NCBI GenBank assembly: GCA_019119775.1
Contig: DWWL01000044.1
Coordinates: forward strand, 1 to 64,000
Source: Candidatus Lachnoclostridium pullistercoris
GTDB lineage: Bacteria > Bacillota > Clostridia > Lachnospirales > Lachnospiraceae
Direction of reading: 5' to 3'
Length of the DNA stretch: 64,000 nt
Shown: positions 53,638 to 64,000 of the stretch, in pieces
Layout of the letters: every line of letters starts with the position of its first letter
How positions within the stretch are numbered: position 1 is the first letter of the stretch
Made by a program: the position numbers and the translations under genes
Notes under the pieces: generated by a model
What the model saw: only the letters and a program-made list of their open reading frames with translations
Databases searched by the model: none
Told to the model about the DNA's origin: nothing

Positions 53638-54623
53638 TATTTTCCGTCGTACAGATGGCAGGCCACCAGATGGCCGCCGCCCACGTCCTTCATCTCCGGC
53701 AGGATCTCGTCGCAGCCCTGGCACTTCTTGAAGCACCGGGAGCTGAAGCGGCATCCCTTCGGCGGATCGATGGGGGTGGGCACATCTCCCGTCAGGATGA
53801 TTCTCTCTTTCTTCTTTGTCACATCCGTGGAAGGGATGGCGGACAGAAGAGCCTGGGTGTAGGGATTTAAAGGATTGTCGTAGATCTCATGCTTTCCGGC
53901 AACCTCCATCAGTTTTCCCAGATACATGACGCCCACCCGGTCGCTGATGTGCTTCACCACGTTTAGGCCGTGGGCGATGAATAAGTAGGTCAGGCCGAAC
54001 TGTTCCTTTAAGTCGTCCAGCAGGTTTAACACCTGGGCCTGAATGGACACGTCCAGAGCAGATACCGGCTCGTCGCAGACGATGAGCTTGGGCTCCACCG
54101 CCAGGGCTCTGGCGATTCCCACTCTCTGGCGCTGGCCGCCGGAGAACTCATGGGGATAGCGGTTTCTCTGGTGATTGGCCAGACCTACGCAGTTTAACAG
54201 GTAAGTCACCCGGTCCTCGATCTGATCCTCCGGAAGCAGGTGGTTGATGCGGATGGGCTCCGCGATAATATCTCCGATGGTCATACGGGGATTTAAGGAG
54301 GCGTAGGGATCCTGGAAGATCAGCTGAATGTCCTTGCAGTACTTCCGTCTCTCCTTGCGGGACAGCTTTGTAAGGTCCACCCCGTTGTAGATGATCTCTC
54401 CCTCCGTGGGGGTATAGAGATCCACCAGCATCTTGCCGATGGTGGACTTTCCGCAGCCGGACTCGCCCACCAGGCCGAAGGCTTCTCCCTTATAAATCTT
54501 GAAGGAAACGTCGTCCACCGCCTTCAGAATGGAGGTGGGTTTCCCGAAAAAGTTGGTTTCAACCGTGAAATATTTCTTCAGGTTTTTTACCTCTAAAAGA
54601 ACTTCTCTCGTCTCTTCGCTCAT
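53637..54623 (-). CDS. oppF: Oligopeptide ABC transporter ATPase OppF-like
   Basis: GLVGESGCGKST, SGGQRQRVGIARAL, C-terminal oligopeptide Cys motif. Confidence 0.95.
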   Translation of the reverse strand: MSEETREVLLEVKNLKKYFTVETNFFGKPTSILKAVDDVSFKIYKGEAFGLVGESGCGKSTIGKMLVDLYTPTEGEIIYNGVDLTKLSRKERRKYCKDIQLIFQDPYASLNPRMTIGDIIAEPIRINHLLPEDQIEDRVTYLLNCVGLANHQRNRYPHEFSGGQRQRVGIARALAVEPKLIVCDEPVSALDVSIQAQVLNLLDDLKEQFGLTYLFIAHGLNVVKHISDRVGVMYLGKLMEVAGKHEIYDNPLNPYTQALLSAIPSTDVTKKKERIILTGDVPTPIDPPKGCRFSSRCFKKCQGCDEILPEMKDVGGGHLVACHLYDGK

Positions 54624-55604
<981 letters not shown>

Positions 55605-55616
55605 GACGGCTCCTCC

Positions 55617-56510
55617 TTATACTCGTTCTTTCGGATCCAGGGCGTCTCTCAAGCCGTCTCCGAACAGGTTGAAGGCCAGAACGGCCAGGGTAATGGCAAG
55701 TCCCGGGAAGATCAGGGTGTAGGGGGCGGAGAAAATGTAGGTTCTCGCCCGTCCCAGCATATCTCCCCACTCAGACATGGGCGGCTGTACGCCCATGCCC
55801 AGAAAGCCCAGGGCCGCCGTGTCCAGGATAGCCGTGGAGATTCCCAGGGTCGCGCGGACCACAATGGAAGAAATCACGTTGGGCAGGATGTGGCGGAAAA
55901 TGATCCGTCCGTCTGAGTTGCCGATCACCTTCGCCGCCGCCACATAGTCATTCTCCTTTACGGAAAGAATAGAGCTGCGGACAATGCGGGCGTACTCCGG
56001 AATGGAAACAGTTCCGATGGCGATGACCGCCTTGTCCAGTCCCTTTCCCAGAGCTGCCATCAGAGTGATGGCAAGCAGGATGGAGGGAATGGAGAGCATG
56101 ATGTCCATACATCTCATGATAAAGCCGTCGATCTTGCCGCCGAAATATCCGGCCACCGATCCCAGGATGGTTCCGATCACCAGGGAGAAGGCCACGGCAG
56201 AAAGACCTACCAGCAGAGAGACCTTCGTTCCGGACAGCACGCGGGAGAAGATGTCGCGTCCCAGCTGATCCGTGCCGAACCAGTACTCTGCGCAGGGTTT
56301 TACGAAGGTGTGGGCCATGTCGGAATACTCCGGGTCATAGGGAGCCAGCAGGTCCCCGAAAATGGCCAGGAAAATGAGAATCACAATGACCACCAGCCCG
56401 GCCAGGGCCGCCTTGTTTTTCTTTAAGGTGTCCCACATGACCTTTAACTGGGACTCCGGTTTCTCGATGACCTCTCCGGCCACCACTTCTGTGCGTTTTT
56501 TCTTTGCCAT
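55617..56510 (-). CDS. oppC: Oligopeptide ABC transporter permease OppC-like
   Basis: FGTDQLGRDIFSRVLSGTKVSL, EYARIVRSSILSVKENDYV EAA-type loop. Confidence 0.95.
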   Translation of the reverse strand: MAKKKRTEVVAGEVIEKPESQLKVMWDTLKKNKAALAGLVVIVILIFLAIFGDLLAPYDPEYSDMAHTFVKPCAEYWFGTDQLGRDIFSRVLSGTKVSLLVGLSAVAFSLVIGTILGSVAGYFGGKIDGFIMRCMDIMLSIPSILLAITLMAALGKGLDKAVIAIGTVSIPEYARIVRSSILSVKENDYVAAAKVIGNSDGRIIFRHILPNVISSIVVRATLGISTAILDTAALGFLGMGVQPPMSEWGDMLGRARTYIFSAPYTLIFPGLAITLAVLAFNLFGDGLRDALDPKERV

Positions 56511-56513
56511 GGC

Positions 56514-57530
56514 TTACGCCTCCTTTCCTGAATATTTAATTCTGGGATCGAGGAAGGCGTATACCACGTCCACGATCAGATTCATCAAAACGAAGATCAC
56601 GGCAATGAGCAGAACCACGCCCTGCACCACAGGGAAGTCTGACTTCATGATGCACTGCACCGTGTAGTTGCCGATTCCGGGCCAGGAGTACACAGACTCC
56701 GTCAGCACGGCTCCGCCGAGCAGGGATCCCAACTGCAGGCCGATGACGGTGGCCACGGGCAGCATGGCGTTTCTCAGGGCGTGACGGCGGTTTACTTTTC
56801 CCTCCGGAACACCCTTCGCCCTTGCGGTGCGGATATAGTCCTGATTTAAGGTTTCCAGCATGCTGGAACGGGTCATTCTGGCGATGATAGCCATGGAATA
56901 AAGGCTCAAGGTCACGGCCGGAAGCACCAGGTGCTGAAGCACGTCCTTTAATGCCTCCCAGTCTCCCGCCAGGATGCTGTCAATGATCATAAAGCCCGTC
57001 ACCGTATCGGGCCTCAGGGCCGGGTTTACTCTTCCTGTGGACGGCAGCCAGTGAAGAGTGCCGGAGAACAGGATGATCAGCATGATGCCCAGCCAGAAGA
57101 TCGGAATGGACACGCCCACCAGGGAGAGGAGCATGCCTCCGTTGTCAAAAATCGAGTTTTTGTGGACGGCGGATACGACGCCCACCGCAATTCCCAGCAC
57201 CGAGGCCAGGATGATGGCTACGACGGCCAGCTCCACCGTAGCCGGGAAACGGGACATGATCTCGTCCACCACCGGCGTCTTGGTGTAGTAGGAAGTTCCC
57301 AGGTCACCGGTGAAAGCTCCTTTTATGAAGTCCACATACTGGACTACCACCGGGTCATTCAGGCCGTTGGCCTCTCTCCACGCGTCCATGCTCTCCTGGG
57401 TGGCATGCTGTCCCAGCACGATGGGAGCCGGGTCAGGCGCGCAGACACGCATCAGGAAGAATACAATCAGCGACACCCCAAACAGTACCGGGATGAGCAG
57501 GAGCAGTCTCTTCACAATGTACTTTATCAT
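56514..57530 (-). CDS. oppB: Oligopeptide ABC transporter permease OppB-like
   Basis: MIKYIVKRLLLLIPVLFGVSLIVFFLMR; ARMTRSSMLETLNQDYIRTARAKG. Confidence 0.96.
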   Translation of the reverse strand: MIKYIVKRLLLLIPVLFGVSLIVFFLMRVCAPDPAPIVLGQHATQESMDAWREANGLNDPVVVQYVDFIKGAFTGDLGTSYYTKTPVVDEIMSRFPATVELAVVAIILASVLGIAVGVVSAVHKNSIFDNGGMLLSLVGVSIPIFWLGIMLIILFSGTLHWLPSTGRVNPALRPDTVTGFMIIDSILAGDWEALKDVLQHLVLPAVTLSLYSMAIIARMTRSSMLETLNQDYIRTARAKGVPEGKVNRRHALRNAMLPVATVIGLQLGSLLGGAVLTESVYSWPGIGNYTVQCIMKSDFPVVQGVVLLIAVIFVLMNLIVDVVYAFLDPRIKYSGKEA

Positions 57531-57562
57531 CTTATCTACCTCTTTCTTCTTTTTGTTTTCAT

Positions 57563-57623
57563 GGGGAACAATTCATTTCTGAACCGGCCATCCCCTTCCT
57601 GGCTCAGAAACGGACTGTTCCCC
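57563..57623. repeat. Nested inverted repeat in oppA-oppB intergenic region
   Basis: GGGGAACA/TGTTCCCC outer; TTTCTGA/TCAGAAA middle; GCCA/TGGC inner. Confidence 0.65.
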
Positions 57624-57655
57624 CGGAACCGTCCGGAGTATCCTTTCGTCCCATA

Positions 57656-57696
57656 GACACCCATAAAGGGCAGATTGCTCTGCCCTTATGGTGTAA
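57656..57696 (-). terminator. Intercistronic stem-loop after first oppA
   Basis: ACACCCATAAAGGGCAG attgct CTGCCCTTATGGTGT, two single-base bulges. Confidence 0.7.
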
Positions 57697-57721
57697 ATGC
57701 CAGTTCCTCGCTGTCAGTCTA

Positions 57722-59377
57722 TCAGTTTTTGTAAGTGTGGCTCAGGTACGTGTTGCCGGTCGGATGATAGATGAAGTTCTGTACGTTGCTGAGATAGCCG
57801 GCCAGGTTCTCCTGGTGGGAAATCAGCAGCCATACATTCTCGTCCGCAACCTTCTGCTCCATCTCTGCGTAAGCGGCGTTTCTCTCATCTCCGTTGGGAA
57901 GAGAAGCTGCGTCAGAGAGCATCTGATTGAATTCCTCGTCGTGGTACTGTGCCACGTTCATCTCAATGTCATCAGAAGCAAGCAGATTTAAGAAGTTGTC
58001 CGGGTCGCCGTTGTCGCCGATCCATCCGTACAGACATACGTCGTAGTCGCCGGTTCCGATCTTCTCCTTGTAGGTGGTCCAGTCATAAGCGTCGATGGTG
58101 CAGTTTACGCCAACCTTTGCCCAGTAGCCCTGGATTGCCTCTGCCAGAGTCTGTCCGGTAGCGGTGTTGTAAGGTCTGGGGTTGGTGTAGGCCAGCATGT
58201 GGATCTCGGTAACGCCCTTCTCCTCAAGCACCTGCTTCGCATCTTCCGGATCGTACTGGGTCTGGGTCACGTCTGCGCTGTAGCCCGGAACGAAGGAAGG
58301 AAGAATGGTGGTCGCCTCTGTTGCGTAGCCTCTGTAAAGGCTCTGTACCAGCTCCGGTACGTTCACAGCCTCGCTGAGAGCTCTTCTCACATCCGGATCG
58401 TCCAGCTTCTGGGTGTTGTAGCCCAGGTAGTTGATGTTCATTCCCTCGGTCTTGTTTAACAGACAGCCGGCAGCGGTGATCTGATCCACCACGTTGGCGT
58501 CGATGCCGTCAATGATGTCAACCTCGCCGTTGGTGAGAGCCACCACGCGGGCGGAGTTGTCCGTGATGGTACGGAACACGATCTCCTTGGCAACGCCCTT
58601 GTCTCCCCAGTAATCTTCGTTTCTCTCCAGCACAACAGCCTCGTTCTTGTCCCATCTCACGAACTTGTAGGGACCGGTTCCGCAGGGAGCCTCGTTTAAG
58701 TTGTTGCCGGCAGCCTCACAGGCAGTGGGGCTTACCATGGGAGCACCTAAAGACATGGCCAGGTTGTTTAAGAAGGGAGTGCTGGCCTTACTCAGCACGA
58801 TCTCTACCGTGTAGTCGTCGATGACGTTGCATGCAGCCACATCGCCGAACACGAAGTCTGCGTACAGCATGTCGGACGTCTTGTTCACCGTCTGACGGTC
58901 GATGTTGTACTTCACTGCTTCCGCGTTGAAATCAGTGCCGTCGTGGAACTTTACACCCTGTCTTAAGTGGAAGGTGTAGGTCAGTCCATCGTCGCTGATG
59001 TCCCAGGACTCTGCCAGACAGGGCTCCACCTCGGTGTTGGAATCGCCGAACTTGGTCAGGCCCTCATACATCTGTACGATGGGCTTGGAAGACTCGCCGT
59101 CGTCCACCAGAGCCGGGTCCAGACCTCTCGGGTCTGCGCCCTGAGCATATGTAAGAGTCTGCTCCCGGTCCACATCCTCCGGAACCTCAGCAAACTCCGT
59201 CAGGTTCTCCGCCGCCTGCGCTGTCTGCGCCTCGCTGCTTTCTTCCGCGGTGCTGCCGCCCTCTTCAGAGGACTGAGCAGCCGTGGTGTCTGTTGTGGAG
59301 CTGCCTCCGCCGCAGCCGGATAATACGGCAGCCGTCATGGCAGTACACAGCAGTACGCTGGCTAATTTCTTTTTCAT
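57722..59377 (-). CDS. Oligopeptide ABC transporter substrate-binding lipoprotein (SBP family 5), proximal copy
   Basis: Lipobox AVLSGCGGG; long near-identical stretches with 51697-53343; start at MKKKLASVLL. Confidence 0.95.
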   Translation of the reverse strand: MKKKLASVLLCTAMTAAVLSGCGGGSSTTDTTAAQSSEEGGSTAEESSEAQTAQAAENLTEFAEVPEDVDREQTLTYAQGADPRGLDPALVDDGESSKPIVQMYEGLTKFGDSNTEVEPCLAESWDISDDGLTYTFHLRQGVKFHDGTDFNAEAVKYNIDRQTVNKTSDMLYADFVFGDVAACNVIDDYTVEIVLSKASTPFLNNLAMSLGAPMVSPTACEAAGNNLNEAPCGTGPYKFVRWDKNEAVVLERNEDYWGDKGVAKEIVFRTITDNSARVVALTNGEVDIIDGIDANVVDQITAAGCLLNKTEGMNINYLGYNTQKLDDPDVRRALSEAVNVPELVQSLYRGYATEATTILPSFVPGYSADVTQTQYDPEDAKQVLEEKGVTEIHMLAYTNPRPYNTATGQTLAEAIQGYWAKVGVNCTIDAYDWTTYKEKIGTGDYDVCLYGWIGDNGDPDNFLNLLASDDIEMNVAQYHDEEFNQMLSDAASLPNGDERNAAYAEMEQKVADENVWLLISHQENLAGYLSNVQNFIYHPTGNTYLSHTYKN

Positions 59378-59472
59378 AATAGCTCCTCCTTTTCCAATTT
59401 CCATTCCCGACCAGGCAGCATCCCGCTACTACTTTAATGAGCCAATGTGCCAAATCTGCAATGTTGAAGCTG

Positions 59473-59501
59473 ATTATAGCCCGAATCTGAATAAATTACA
59501 A
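59473..59501 (-). promoter_or_regulatory. Sigma-A promoter of opp operon
   Basis: Minus strand TTGTAA-N17-TATAAT. Confidence 0.75.
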
Positions 59502-59621
59502 CTATTTTTTATAAAAACTTTATTTTTTATCATAAACATACAAGGAACTTCCTTATTTTCGCCATATTTCGGCGTTTTTTCCATGTGATCAGATGTCCGC
59601 GCACCAAAGACATTCCAGGCA

Positions 59622-59650
59622 GATGAAAAGTGTGCGCAAGAAGCGCACAC
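59622..59650 (-). terminator. Terminator after proA
   Basis: GTGTGCGC aagaa GCGCACAC with T-run in minus direction. Confidence 0.8.
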
Positions 59651-59662
59651 CTCACCTGTCTC

Positions 59663-60907
59663 CTACGGCCTTACCTGTCCGTCGCCGCAGATCACATATT
59701 TGATGGTAGTCAGCTCCCTAAGACCCATGGGCCCCCTGGCGTGGAGCTTCTGGGTGCTGATGCCGATCTCCGCCCCGAAGCCGAACTCCGCCCCGTCGGT
59801 AAAGCGGGTGGAGGCGTTGACGTACACTGCCGCAGAGTCGATCTCGTCCAGGAACCGCTTGGCGTTTGCATAATCTTTCGTGATGATGGCCTCGGAATGG
59901 CCGGTGCTGTAGCGGTTGATGTGGTCGATGGCCTCGTCCAGGCTGTCCACCAGCTTGACGGAGAGGATGTAGTCCAGATATTCCGTTCCCCAGTCCTCCT
60001 CAGCGGCAGGAACGATCCCCTCTGCCAGGCGGCAGCTCTCCTCGTCCCCCCGGATCTCCACCTGCTTCTCATCCAGCTTCTTTTTTAACAGAGGGAGAAA
60101 TTCCGCCGCAATGCTTCTGTGGACCACCAGGGATTCACAGGCGTTGCAGACCCCGATCCTCTGGGTCTTGGCGTTGTAGATGATATCCAGGGCCATCTGG
60201 AAATCGGCGGAGGCATCCACGTAAATGTGGCAGTTGCCGGTTCCCGTCTCGATGACGGGCACAGTGCTGTTCTCCACCACCGTGCGGATCAGCCCGGCGC
60301 TTCCCCTGGGGATGAGCACGTCCAGGTAGCCGTTTAAGCGCATCAGTTCTCTCGCACTCTCCCTGCCCGTGTCGGAGATCAGCTGCACGGCATCCTCCGG
60401 CAGACCGGCGCTCTTAAGTCCCTCTCTGATGGCCTTCACAATGGCCAGATTGGACTGGATGGCATCGCTTCCGCCCTTTAAGATCACTGCGTTTCCCGAC
60501 TTGAAGCAGAGGCCGAAGGCGTCTGCCGTCACGTTGGGGCGGGCCTCATAGATGATGCCGATGACCCCCAGGGGAACTCTCTTCTTCCCGATGAGCAGGC
60601 CGTTGGGGCGGCGCTTCATGGATTCCACCTCCCCGATGGGGTCCTCCAAGGCTGCCACACTTTTAAATCCATCCGCCATGGCCTCCACCCGGGAGGCGGT
60701 CAGGCGCAGGCGGTCCACCATGCCGGGCTTCATCCCCCTGGCCTCCGCCTCCCTCACATCCGCCTCATTGGCCTCCAGAATCTGTCTCTGGCTGGCGGAC
60801 AAAGCGTCAGCCGCCGCCAAAAGACCCCTGTTTTTTTCCTCCTGTCCCAGTTTTCCCATCAGACGGGACACTTTCTTTGCCTTTGCTCCCATTTCTGTCA
60901 GATTCAT
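59663..60907 (-). CDS. proA: Glutamate-5-semialdehyde dehydrogenase
   Basis: [42 protein letters not shown]. Confidence 0.97.
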   Translation of the reverse strand: MNLTEMGAKAKKVSRLMGKLGQEEKNRGLLAAADALSASQRQILEANEADVREAEARGMKPGMVDRLRLTASRVEAMADGFKSVAALEDPIGEVESMKRRPNGLLIGKKRVPLGVIGIIYEARPNVTADAFGLCFKSGNAVILKGGSDAIQSNLAIVKAIREGLKSAGLPEDAVQLISDTGRESARELMRLNGYLDVLIPRGSAGLIRTVVENSTVPVIETGTGNCHIYVDASADFQMALDIIYNAKTQRIGVCNACESLVVHRSIAAEFLPLLKKKLDEKQVEIRGDEESCRLAEGIVPAAEEDWGTEYLDYILSVKLVDSLDEAIDHINRYSTGHSEAIITKDYANAKRFLDEIDSAAVYVNASTRFTDGAEFGFGAEIGISTQKLHARGPMGLRELTTIKYVICGDGQVRP

Positions 60908-61518
60908 ATCAAATTCCCCTTTCTCCTCGCGGCAGTCCCAAAGCTGTCTTCTTTTTTCCCGTTTTCCAAAGTGCGGCCGCAGTCATGGATCTGTTTTTCC
61001 GTGACCACCCAGTCCATCCTTCTGTCATGGGCCTCCAGCCTCAAAGGCTCTGTGACCTGAAACTCAAAGCAGAAGCCCACTGCCGGGTGGTCCGGCTCTC
61101 TGTCAAAAAATCGGTCGTAAAAACCGGCGCCGTAGCCGGCCCGGCCTCCTTCCCGGTCAAACGCCAGGCCCGGAGTCACCACAGGGGCGTCCGGCCAGTA
61201 CACCGGCTCGCCGCAGCGCGGCTCCCGGATCCCCATGCTCCCCGGCAGAAGGTCCTCCATCTCCGCCTCGTAAAAGGCGATGTCCTTTCCCTCCACCCGG
61301 GGAAATGCCACCCGCACTCCCGCTTTTTTCAGAAGCTTTGCCAACGGACCGGTCCCCATCTCAGAGGGAAGGTCCGCATAGCAGAGCACTTTTTCGCAGC
61401 CGGCCAGCAGGCGCAGCGCCTGGTTTGCCGCCGCCAGACTCTTTTCTTCCTTTTCCTCCGGCGTCAGGCGGCTCCTTAAAGAGCGGATCCTGGCCCGCGC
61501 TTCATCCTTTTCCAGCAT
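60904..61518 (-). CDS. 5-formyltetrahydrofolate cyclo-ligase family protein
   Basis: [26 protein letters not shown] motif. Confidence 0.95.
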   Translation of the reverse strand: MLEKDEARARIRSLRSRLTPEEKEEKSLAAANQALRLLAGCEKVLCYADLPSEMGTGPLAKLLKKAGVRVAFPRVEGKDIAFYEAEMEDLLPGSMGIREPRCGEPVYWPDAPVVTPGLAFDREGGRAGYGAGFYDRFFDREPDHPAVGFCFEFQVTEPLRLEAHDRRMDWVVTEKQIHDCGRTLENGKKEDSFGTAARRKGNLI

Positions 61519-61573
61519 ATGATACGTCCTTTGCTTTTTACAGGCTCATTGCTTTTTATCGATCCTTTGCCCT

Positions 61574-61795
61574 TTATACGTCTTTTATCCCGCCAAACTT
61601 CCTGCCCAGGTCGGTGACGGACCCGTCCTTTTCCACGATGGAAATGTTGTTTAAATGGCCTCTCAGGCTTTCCCGGATGGCGGTGACGTACTCTTTGCGC
61701 AGTCTGGCCTGCTCCTCCTTCTCTTCCTCGGTCAGTCCCACGGACTGGGACTTGTGGTACAGTGTGTTGATGCGGTCAATGTCTTCCTGTCTCAT
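61574..61795 (-). CDS. DUF896 (YnzC-like) protein
   Basis: INTLYHKSQSVGLTEEEKEEQARLRKEYV. Confidence 0.93.
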   Translation of the reverse strand: MRQEDIDRINTLYHKSQSVGLTEEEKEEQARLRKEYVTAIRESLRGHLNNISIVEKDGSVTDLGRKFGGIKDV

Positions 61796-61822
61796 GATCC
61801 CTTCCTCCTTCTCTCCCTGACG

Positions 61823-62677
61823 TCAATATTCATTGGTAATATAATGGATCAGGTCAAAATCCAGATTTTCGTGGGCGAGGAAGAGGGTTCCCTTTTCCTC
61901 CCCGGCCACAATATCCTCCACGATCTCCACGGAATCGCCGTTGGCGATGACCATGTCCGATCCGGCGTCGGTGGCGATCCTGGCCGCGGCCAGCTTGGCT
62001 GCCATGCCGCCGGTCCCCACGTCGCTCCCCGTGGTGCTCTTTCCCATCTGCATCAGCTCGGGCGTGATCCACTCCACCAGGCTGATAAATCTGGCGTCCG
62101 GGTGGGTCTTGGGATCGTCTGAGTACAAGCCGTCGATATCTGAGAGCAGGATCAGCAGATCTGCCCCGATCAGGGCCGCCACGATGGCGGAGAGACGGTC
62201 ATTGTCGCCGAACTGGATCTCGTGGGTGGATACAGTGTCGTTTTCATTGACGATGGGGATGGTCCCCAGCTTTAACAGCTCGTCAAATGTATTCTGCGCA
62301 TTGTAGCGGGAATCGTCCACGATGATGGTATTCTTTGTGAGCAGCACCTGGGCGGCCGTCTGGTTGTACTCGGAAAACAGCTTCTGGTAAACCATCATCA
62401 GACGGGCCTGGCCAACGGCGGCGTACGCCTGCTTTTCCGACACGGTCTCCGGCTTTTTGCGGTTTCCCAGGGCCTGCCGCCCCGCGGCGATGGCGCCGGA
62501 GGACACCAGCACCACCTCTTTTCCCTGGCCCTTCAGATCGCTGATGACCCGCACCAGCTTTTCAATCTTCATCAGATTTAAATCCCCTGTCTCCCTGTGG
62601 GTCAGAGAGGAGGAGCCGATTTTGATCACAATCCTCTTTTTGTCTTTTAAATGCTCTTTTCTCATGTCTTTGTTCAT
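61823..62677 (-). CDS. proB: Glutamate 5-kinase
   Basis: RIVIKIGSSSLTHRETG, SSGAIAAGRQAL, GTGGMAAKLAAARIA. Confidence 0.96.
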   Translation of the reverse strand: MNKDMRKEHLKDKKRIVIKIGSSSLTHRETGDLNLMKIEKLVRVISDLKGQGKEVVLVSSGAIAAGRQALGNRKKPETVSEKQAYAAVGQARLMMVYQKLFSEYNQTAAQVLLTKNTIIVDDSRYNAQNTFDELLKLGTIPIVNENDTVSTHEIQFGDNDRLSAIVAALIGADLLILLSDIDGLYSDDPKTHPDARFISLVEWITPELMQMGKSTTGSDVGTGGMAAKLAAARIATDAGSDMVIANGDSVEIVEDIVAGEEKGTLFLAHENLDFDLIHYITNEY

Positions 62678-64000
62678 GGATTCTCCTTTTTCGCGCTGTC
62701 CGCGCCGCAGATTTCTTCCGGAAGGGCGTAGCGGGATGCGATCTCCTCCGCCACCCGTATGCCGTCCATGGCGGCGGAAGTGATGCCGCCCGCATATCCG
62801 GCCCCCTCCCCGCAGGGATAAAGGCCGGCCAGACTGCTGCTCTCCAGCCGTTCGTTTCTGGGGATCCGCACCGGTGAGGAAGTGCGGCTCTCCACGCCGG
62901 CAAAAATGGCGTCCTCCCGGTCAAAGCCGCGGATCTTTCTGCCGAACGCCTCCACGCCCTCGATCAAAGCCTCTGAAAGCTCTTCCGGCAGAAGCTCCCT
63001 TAAGTTGGCAAACGCCCAGTCTCCCTTCATCTGGGGCTCCACTTCCCCGAAGGCAGTGCTCTCTTTCCCCTCCCGGAAATCACCGAACAGCTGCACCGGG
63101 ATCTTTCCGCCGCCCAGGCGGTAGGCCCGTTCCTCCAGCCGCCGCTGGAATTCCACGCCGGCCAGAGGGCCTTCTCCCCCGAAATCCTCCGGGGTGACGG
63201 TGACGATCAGGGCGCTGTTGGCATTTCTGCCGTCTCTGGCGTGGTCGCTCATGCCGTTTACCGCCAGCCGCCCGGCCTCCGAGGAGGCGTTGACCACATA
63301 TCCCCCCGGGCACATGCAGAAGGAGTAAACGCCGCGGCCTCCCGCCGTCTGGTGGGTCAGCTTGTAGCTGGCCGGCTCCAGAAGTTTTGCTCCCTTCTCC
63401 CCGTACTGGGAAATGTCAATCATCCGCTGGGGATGCTGGATCCGCAGCCCCACAGCAAACGGCTTGGCCTCCATGGCAATGCCCAGGCCCTCCAGCACCC
63501 GGAAGGTATCCCTGGCGCTGTGACCCACGGCCAGCACCGCCGCCTGGGCCGGGATGACCTCCCCGCTTTCCAAAACCACTCCCGTCAGACGGCCGTCTGA
63601 CATTTTAAGCCCTGTCACCAGGCTGGAAAAGCGCACCTGACCGCCCAGGCGGATGATTTCCTCCCGGATGGCCCGGACGACGCCCGCCAGAACGTCCGTT
63701 CCGATATGGGGCTTTGCCTGGTAGACGATGGCCGGGTCCGCCCCTAACTGGGCGAAGGTCTTTAAAACCATCTGATTCCTGCCGGTCTTATCCTTCACCA
63801 GGGTGTTCAGCTTTCCGTCGGAGAAGGTTCCCGCTCCCCCCTCTCCAAACTGAACGTTGGAATTGGGGTCCAGCGCTCCTCCCGCCCAGAAGGCGGCCAC
63901 CTTTTTCGTCCTCTCCTCCACCGGCTCTCCCCGCTCCAGAATCAGAGGGCGGTAGCCGGCCCTGGCCAGCATCAGGCCGCAGAACAGGCCGGCCGGCCCT
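62674..64000 (-). CDS. FAD-dependent oxidoreductase (BaiN/uncharacterised FAD-dehydrogenase type), N-terminus beyond window
   Basis: Reading continues through the window edge as GPAGLFCGLMLARAGYRPLILERG; NSNVQFGEGGAGTFSDGKLNT. Confidence 0.88.
   Translation of the reverse strand, partial: GPAGLFCGLMLARAGYRPLILERGEPVEERTKKVAAFWAGGALDPNSNVQFGEGGAGTFSDGKLNTLVKDKTGRNQMVLKTFAQLGADPAIVYQAKPHIGTDVLAGVVRAIREEIIRLGGQVRFSSLVTGLKMSDGRLTGVVLESGEVIPAQAAVLAVGHSARDTFRVLEGLGIAMEAKPFAVGLRIQHPQRMIDISQYGEKGAKLLEPASYKLTHQTAGGRGVYSFCMCPGGYVVNASSEAGRLAVNGMSDHARDGRNANSALIVTVTPEDFGGEGPLAGVEFQRRLEERAYRLGGGKIPVQLFGDFREGKESTAFGEVEPQMKGDWAFANLRELLPEELSEALIEGVEAFGRKIRGFDREDAIFAGVESRTSSPVRIPRNERLESSSLAGLYPCGEGAGYAGGITSAAMDGIRVAEEIASRYALPEEICGADSAKKENP

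Overview
The window is a core-chromosome segment from a Firmicute, by gene content and order most likely a Lachnospiraceae/Clostridium cluster XIVa relative. I could not run any search to confirm that. From left to right it contains: the rplU-prp-rpmA-obgE-yhbY-nadD-yqeK-rsfS cluster; a divergent lexA/yneA-like SOS pair with three LexA-type boxes; a divergent TetM-like GTPase; a tyrosine recombinase; a TtcA-like PP-loop protein; LCP and NlpC/P60 envelope proteins; glmS; a long minus-strand run (rluD, lspA, aroB, sepF, yggS, HlyD-like adaptor, P-loop protein, dacF-like, mgsA, rodA, minEDC, mrdA, mreDC, radC, DUF4321, methionine-gamma-lyase-like, miaA, HD protein, mutL, mutS, miaB); a 2-hydroxyacid dehydrogenase and a PerM/AI-2E permease; a peptide-utilisation locus (44.6-59.4 kb); and proA/fau/DUF896/proB plus a truncated FAD protein. 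The observations most worth follow-up are all in the peptide locus. One is a tightly packed four-helix inverted-repeat element (53485-53637) between oppF and a second oppA. The second is a -24/-12 (sigma-54) promoter with an upstream GGAACA inverted-repeat array, lying between a PrpR-type sigma-54 activator gene and a two-hydrolase fusion gene. The third is the set of stem-loops inside the opp operon. No CRISPR array, rRNA, tRNA or intact mobile element was recognised.
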